Positions 30,582 to 33,464 of a stretch of 33,464 nt of DNA are shown piece by piece (the first letter of the stretch is position 1; each line of letters begins with the position of its first letter). The stretch is from an uncultured Bacteroides sp. (GTDB taxonomy: Bacteria > Bacteroidota > Bacteroidia > Bacteroidales > Bacteroidaceae). A program made the translations under genes and the position numbers. The notes beneath the pieces are model-generated. The model was not told the DNA's origin and did not search any database. It worked only from the letters and a program-made list of their open reading frames with translations. Location: assembly GCA_900766005.1 (NCBI GenBank), contig CAAFTU010000022.1, positions 1 to 33,464 on the forward strand, given 5' to 3'.

Positions 30582-31595
30582 ATGGAAGAAATACAATTAC
30601 TGTCTTATTTGAATGGTGACCTTTCCGAACTAGAGGCACTTGAAGTAGAAGAGTGGGTGGCTCAGTCGGAAGAGAATCGTCGTCGTTTAAAGCAGGTTTA
30701 TTATACTGCCCAATTGGCCAAATGTGCAGATGCCTACGAGCGGGCCGATGTGGAAGCTGCTTTGCTGAAATTCCGCAAACAAGTGGCAAGCCATGCAGAT
30801 TCTTCTCACCCTCAGCAGCCGGCTATCCAGCAGCCGTTGTCTTGGTGGAAGCGTTATGGTGTAGCTGTAGCCGCATTCTTCTCCGGGCTGATTTTGGCAT
30901 CCGGTGTTTTGCTTAGCCTTTATGATTCTGCATCTTCCTCCACTTTTCAAACCAGTACTTTGCCCGGACAACGTGCTCGGGTAGTCTTGCCCGATGGCAC
31001 AGGTGTGTGGCTCAATTCTTCTACGGAATTAACCTATAAGTCGGGTGGTCTGTTCAGCAAGCGCGAAGCTCATCTGGAGGGGGAAGCCTACTTTGAAGTG
31101 AAAAGAAACCTTGTCAAGCCTTTTGTGGTCAACAGTTACGGTGTGCTGACAGAAGTGCTGGGTACCAAGTTTAATGTCCGTGCCCGCCGGAGTGAACCGC
31201 AGGTAGTCACCACTTTGTTTCAAGGTCGTGTGCAGATGCACACCGATGAGGCCGATGAAGATGGACTTCAACTTTCTCCGGGACAGACATTGTCTGTAGA
31301 CAAAACCACGAAGCAAACCGAATTATATGCTTTCAACCATCCCGAAGATGTGCTGTTGTGGATTAAAGGAGAACTGCACTTTGAAAACAAATCGTTGGAT
31401 GAAATCATGGAATGTCTTTCCAAAGTATATAATGTCAAAGTGGCCTTCAAAAATCCCTCTTTGAAGGATGAGCGCTTCACTTGTACCTTCAAAACAGACG
31501 CGTCCTTGGAGAAGATTCTTTCCACACTTTCGCTGACCCGTCATTTCCAATATGAGGTTGTGGAGAATCAGGTGATCATTCGTCCGATGAAGTGA
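30582..31595 (+). CDS. FecR-family anti-sigma factor
   Basis: A 337-residue single-pass inner-membrane regulator. The cytoplasmic N-terminus (residues 1-88, LLSYLNGDLSELEALEVEEWV) would bind the sigma factor. A membrane helix lies at about 93-114. The periplasmic part has a FecR domain (GQRARVVLPDGTGVWLNSSTELTY, then EGEAYFEVKR and VLGTKFNVRA) and a C-terminal DUF4974-like domain (residues 267-336, LHFENKSLDEIMECLSKVYNV) that contacts the TonB-dependent transporter in related systems. The ATG at 30582 fits the family start; a GTG at 30549 is in frame. No SusC/SusD genes follow in the window. Confidence 0.93.
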   Translation: MEEIQLLSYLNGDLSELEALEVEEWVAQSEENRRRLKQVYYTAQLAKCADAYERADVEAALLKFRKQVASHADSSHPQQPAIQQPLSWWKRYGVAVAAFFSGLILASGVLLSLYDSASSSTFQTSTLPGQRARVVLPDGTGVWLNSSTELTYKSGGLFSKREAHLEGEAYFEVKRNLVKPFVVNSYGVLTEVLGTKFNVRARRSEPQVVTTLFQGRVQMHTDEADEDGLQLSPGQTLSVDKTTKQTELYAFNHPEDVLLWIKGELHFENKSLDEIMECLSKVYNVKVAFKNPSLKDERFTCTFKTDASLEKILSTLSLTRHFQYEVVENQVIIRPMK

Positions 31596-31646
31596 AAATC
31601 AATCTGTACTATTGCCTGATTTCTTTTTAATTTTGGGAATGTTGTT

Positions 31647-31675
31647 CTTCGGGGGAGTATACTACTCCCCCGAAG
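31647..31675. repeat. Perfect 13-base hairpin after the FecR gene
   Basis: CTTCGGGGGAGTA (31647-31659) and TACTCCCCCGAAG (31663-31675) pair perfectly around a 3-base loop, 52 bases after the FecR stop. Unlike the other terminators in the window, no T-run follows on either strand. It may be a 3' end stabiliser or a factor-dependent terminator. Confidence 0.7.
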
Positions 31676-31746
31676 CAAAAAGCAATACAGTATAAATAAT
31701 GGGGATACTTATTGTTCATACAGTATACATTTTGATATTTCAATAT

Positions 31747-32262
31747 CTATTTCTTAAAGATACTAACATATCCTGTTTCACAATCTATGCCCAATAATAT
31801 ATTATTTTGATATAATATGTCAATCAAATAATACAATTCTTGGTCTGATAAAGAAATCGATAATGTTTCATATTCATTAAAGCAAGAAGATAGTAAATTG
31901 TCTACATTGCCTTTGAATATTGAATCTATTTTAGGTGCTGCTGTAACTCTTTTATCTTTAATTTCTGAATAGGTGATACTATCTATATTCAATACTTCAT
32001 TCTTTTTCAATGCATTTTGTAACTTGTCATGATACTTTTCTTTTAAATAATAAAGTTCGTCTTTGACAACTACTCGAAAAATACTATCCTGATATTGTAC
32101 ATTTAAAACTGCGAATGAGTAATCCATACAATATTGGGTATAAAACTTTTCCATAATTAGTTTTTCTTTTTCTCGCACTTTTATATCTATATAAACAAAG
32201 AGTGTTAAAATTATCACAGCAAGTATTAATACTTTTGTCCAAATATTCTTCGGGTATTTCAT
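31747..32262 (-). CDS. Unrecognised membrane-anchored protein
   Basis: I do not recognise this 171-residue protein. It has one N-terminal membrane helix at about residues 8-27 (WTKVLILAVIILTLFVYI), then a mixed charged region with many Lys, Ile and Tyr (VKDELYYLKEKYHDKLQNAL, LSDQELYYLIDILYQNNILLG). Most of it would lie outside the cytoplasm. The gene is visibly AT-richer than those to its left and follows the lipoprotein gene at 32329-32904 by 66 bases on the same strand. The pair may be co-transcribed. Confidence 0.7.
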   Translation of the reverse strand: MKYPKNIWTKVLILAVIILTLFVYIDIKVREKEKLIMEKFYTQYCMDYSFAVLNVQYQDSIFRVVVKDELYYLKEKYHDKLQNALKKNEVLNIDSITYSEIKDKRVTAAPKIDSIFKGNVDNLLSSCFNEYETLSISLSDQELYYLIDILYQNNILLGIDCETGYVSIFKK

Positions 32263-32328
32263 GTTGACTATTATGATTTATTTTTAAAATTATCTTATTA
32301 ATATAAACATAAGCGAATTATTATTCAC

Positions 32329-32904
32329 TTAATTTGAATTTTGAAAGAAATAAATAGTATCTTCCTGATGTTTTTCTAAATGTTGCTGTATATCTCGTGG
32401 AAGCCAATCTCTAGGTGAATGTTGACGGTATAATTTATCTTTTACAAATTGGACTATATTATTGCTATCATCGGCCATTAAAACACCATTGTTTAAAACT
32501 CTTCCACCTAAATCTATTCCTATTGGTATTTGCTTAATATATTCGTTATTCTTGTTTTTTAAAACGAGAACTGAAGTAACTCGTAAATCATAGCAAGATG
32601 TAGAATTAATAGGGTGAAGATTATTGATAATATTTACATATTGATGTACAATTGAAGAATCTGAAATTTTTAAATATTTACATTCGTCCATATTGATTAC
32701 ATCATCATAGTCACAGATTGCGTTCACAAAAATAATATTTGTGTCTATATACCAGAATTTGATATAGTTTACTTCATCTGGGTTAATATAATTGCTACTT
32801 CCTCGTCTTGCGCATGAAGAATTCATAGTGATCACAACAAGCAAAATGATGCATTTTATCACAATACTATGGTTCAGAAGTCCATATATTTTTTCTCTTT
32901 TCAT
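32329..32904 (-). CDS. Unrecognised probable lipoprotein
   Basis: A 191-residue protein that I do not recognise. A hydrophobic stretch (SIVIKCIILLVVITM) is followed by NSSCARR, a plausible lipobox with Cys near position 31. The signal has a long charged N-terminus, so a later in-frame start is possible. The mature part contains YIDTNIIFVNAICDYDDVINMDECKYLKIS and an acidic centre. It is AT-rich and has no clear Bacteroides -7 box upstream. Its neighbours on the same strand are the membrane protein gene downstream and a gene of unknown function running off the right edge. Confidence 0.65.
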   Translation of the reverse strand: MKREKIYGLLNHSIVIKCIILLVVITMNSSCARRGSSNYINPDEVNYIKFWYIDTNIIFVNAICDYDDVINMDECKYLKISDSSIVHQYVNIINNLHPINSTSCYDLRVTSVLVLKNKNNEYIKQIPIGIDLGGRVLNNGVLMADDSNNIVQFVKDKLYRQHSPRDWLPRDIQQHLEKHQEDTIYFFQNSN

Positions 32905-33209
32905 ATTTCACAACCTATTGGCGGAATTAAATTATAAAAGATTTATGTTTAAAAAGTTGTGCATATTGTTGATATTTCAAATTAAAGGTGACCAAACTTT
33001 TAATAGACAATTATCGTATGCACAACTTATATGCAATATTCGCAAAATTACTGAACATATGCAAGCAAATTGCCGACAATACAATGACAGGCGTAAAACA
33101 ACTTCCTCCCTATGTAATTTCTCTTAAAAAACTCTATTGTATTTATCTTTATACTTTTCCTTTCAACAATACAAATAGTAGAAATTCCGTCACCATTTTT
33201 AGCCTAGAC
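32905..33209. other. AT-rich intergenic region with a 12-base inverted repeat
   Basis: 305 bases. The only clear structure is AAGTTGTGCATA (32954-32965) and TATGCACAACTT (33017-33028), perfect reverse complements 51 bases apart. Short plus-strand frames cross this region but have poor, low-complexity composition. No TAnnTTTG box was found for the gene at 32329-32904. Confidence 0.5.
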
Positions 33210-33464
33210 TTACTTCCATTTGAAAAATCGAGCCGTTCTTTCTTCTTTATCATCAATACCGGCATTGTAGAATATTCGTGATTGAAAGGGGGTATTTGTA
33301 TGCATAAAATTTACTCCACCTTTATCACAATGCATCAGTCTATACTTTTGATCAACTCCGTTAATCTTCAGGAAGCAAAAAGTGGAATCACAAAACAGTC
33401 GGTACATTGACATCCAAGTGTCCGAAGTAGGAAGTTTTTGAGTAAAAGCATACGGACGGTCAAT
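33210..33464 (-). CDS. Unrecognised protein, 3' part only (runs off the window)
   Basis: An open frame on the minus strand that ends at 33210 (TAA) and stays open to the last base of the window, so the 5' part is missing. The visible 84 residues include Cys- and aromatic-rich segments (MSMYRLFCDSTFCFLKI, YRLMHCDKGGVNF) and end in RFFKWK. An internal ATG at 33413 is not needed as the start. I do not recognise the family. Base composition matches the AT-rich neighbours. Confidence 0.6.
   Translation of the reverse strand: MDRPYAFTQKLPTSDTWMSMYRLFCDSTFCFLKINGVDQKYRLMHCDKGGVNFMHTNTPFQSRIFYNAGIDDKEERTARFFKWK

Noticed and set aside
32954..33028. A Bacteroides invertible capsule-type promoter
   Set aside because: The arms are only 12 bases and 51 apart, with no TAnnTTTG box inside and no invertase gene nearby. 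It is kept as an inverted repeat only.
32792..33281. Two overlapping plus-strand frames in the AT-rich region
   Set aside because: They run over the lipoprotein gene start and the inverted repeat, have no promoter or ribosome site and weak composition. A decayed gene is possible but unsupported.
1..33464. CRISPR array, insertion sequence, integrase or phage genes
   Set aside because: No regularly spaced direct repeats, transposase motifs, terminal repeats of an element or phage structural genes were seen.

Overview
The window looks like chromosomal DNA of a Bacteroides-type gut bacterium (Bacteroidales, Bacteroides or a close relative; species not resolved). Three things support this. Promoters have the Bacteroides form, TTTG then about 17-20 bases then TAnnTTTG. 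Many product families are typical of the phylum: DUF4270 lipoprotein, FecR with a DUF4974-like C-terminus, Bacteroidetes ECF sigma factor, GH57 alpha-amylase-like protein, and an NfnA/NfnB-type fusion. The gene order also looks conserved: ribH, TPR protein, recF, DUF721; then GAPDH, mscL, guaA; then debranching enzyme, glycosyltransferase, GH57. These statements about family and order come from general knowledge of the group, not from a search.

Layout, left to right. 1-1.5 kb (minus): tRNA-Tyr, ribH and a membrane-anchored TPR protein. 1.6-3.0 kb (plus): recF overlapping a DUF721/DciA-like gene. 3.0-9.1 kb (minus): a tight six-gene run reading M3 oligopeptidase, small lipoprotein, dCMP deaminase, S41 (Ctp) protease, 5-formyl-THF cyclo-ligase, PHP phosphatase. 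9.3-12.5 kb: GAPDH (minus), then mscL and guaA (plus). 12.7-14.1 kb: a Crp/Fnr-family regulator divergent from a MarC-family membrane protein. 14.4-19.2 kb (plus): a glycogen-type operon of debranching enzyme, GT4-type glycosyltransferase and a GH57 protein. 19.4-22.0 kb (minus): a GT5-only glycogen-synthase-like gene followed by a DUF4270 lipoprotein. 22.1-23.4 kb (plus): panC-panD. 23.5-28.0 kb (minus): fused NfnAB-like flavoprotein, serS, rpmA and rplU. 28.3-29.6 kb (plus): a second GMP-synthase gene. 29.7-31.6 kb: an ECF sigma factor divergent from a FecR anti-sigma factor. 31.7-33.5 kb (minus): an AT-rich stretch with two unrecognised envelope proteins and the 3' end of a third gene that leaves the window.

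Most of the window is housekeeping: riboflavin, pantothenate, folate and nucleotide metabolism, translation, recombination. The unusual biology lies in degenerate paralogues beside intact enzymes. The second GMP synthase keeps its ATP-pyrophosphatase and C-terminal domains but has lost the glutaminase active site. The GH57 protein has Ser and Glu where the catalytic Glu and Asp are expected. The glycogen-synthase-like protein is only the N-terminal GT5 half and lacks the KTGGL signature. Other points to check are the ECF sigma/FecR pair with no SusC/SusD neighbour and the low-GC right edge. No CRISPR array, complete insertion sequence, integrase or phage gene was seen.
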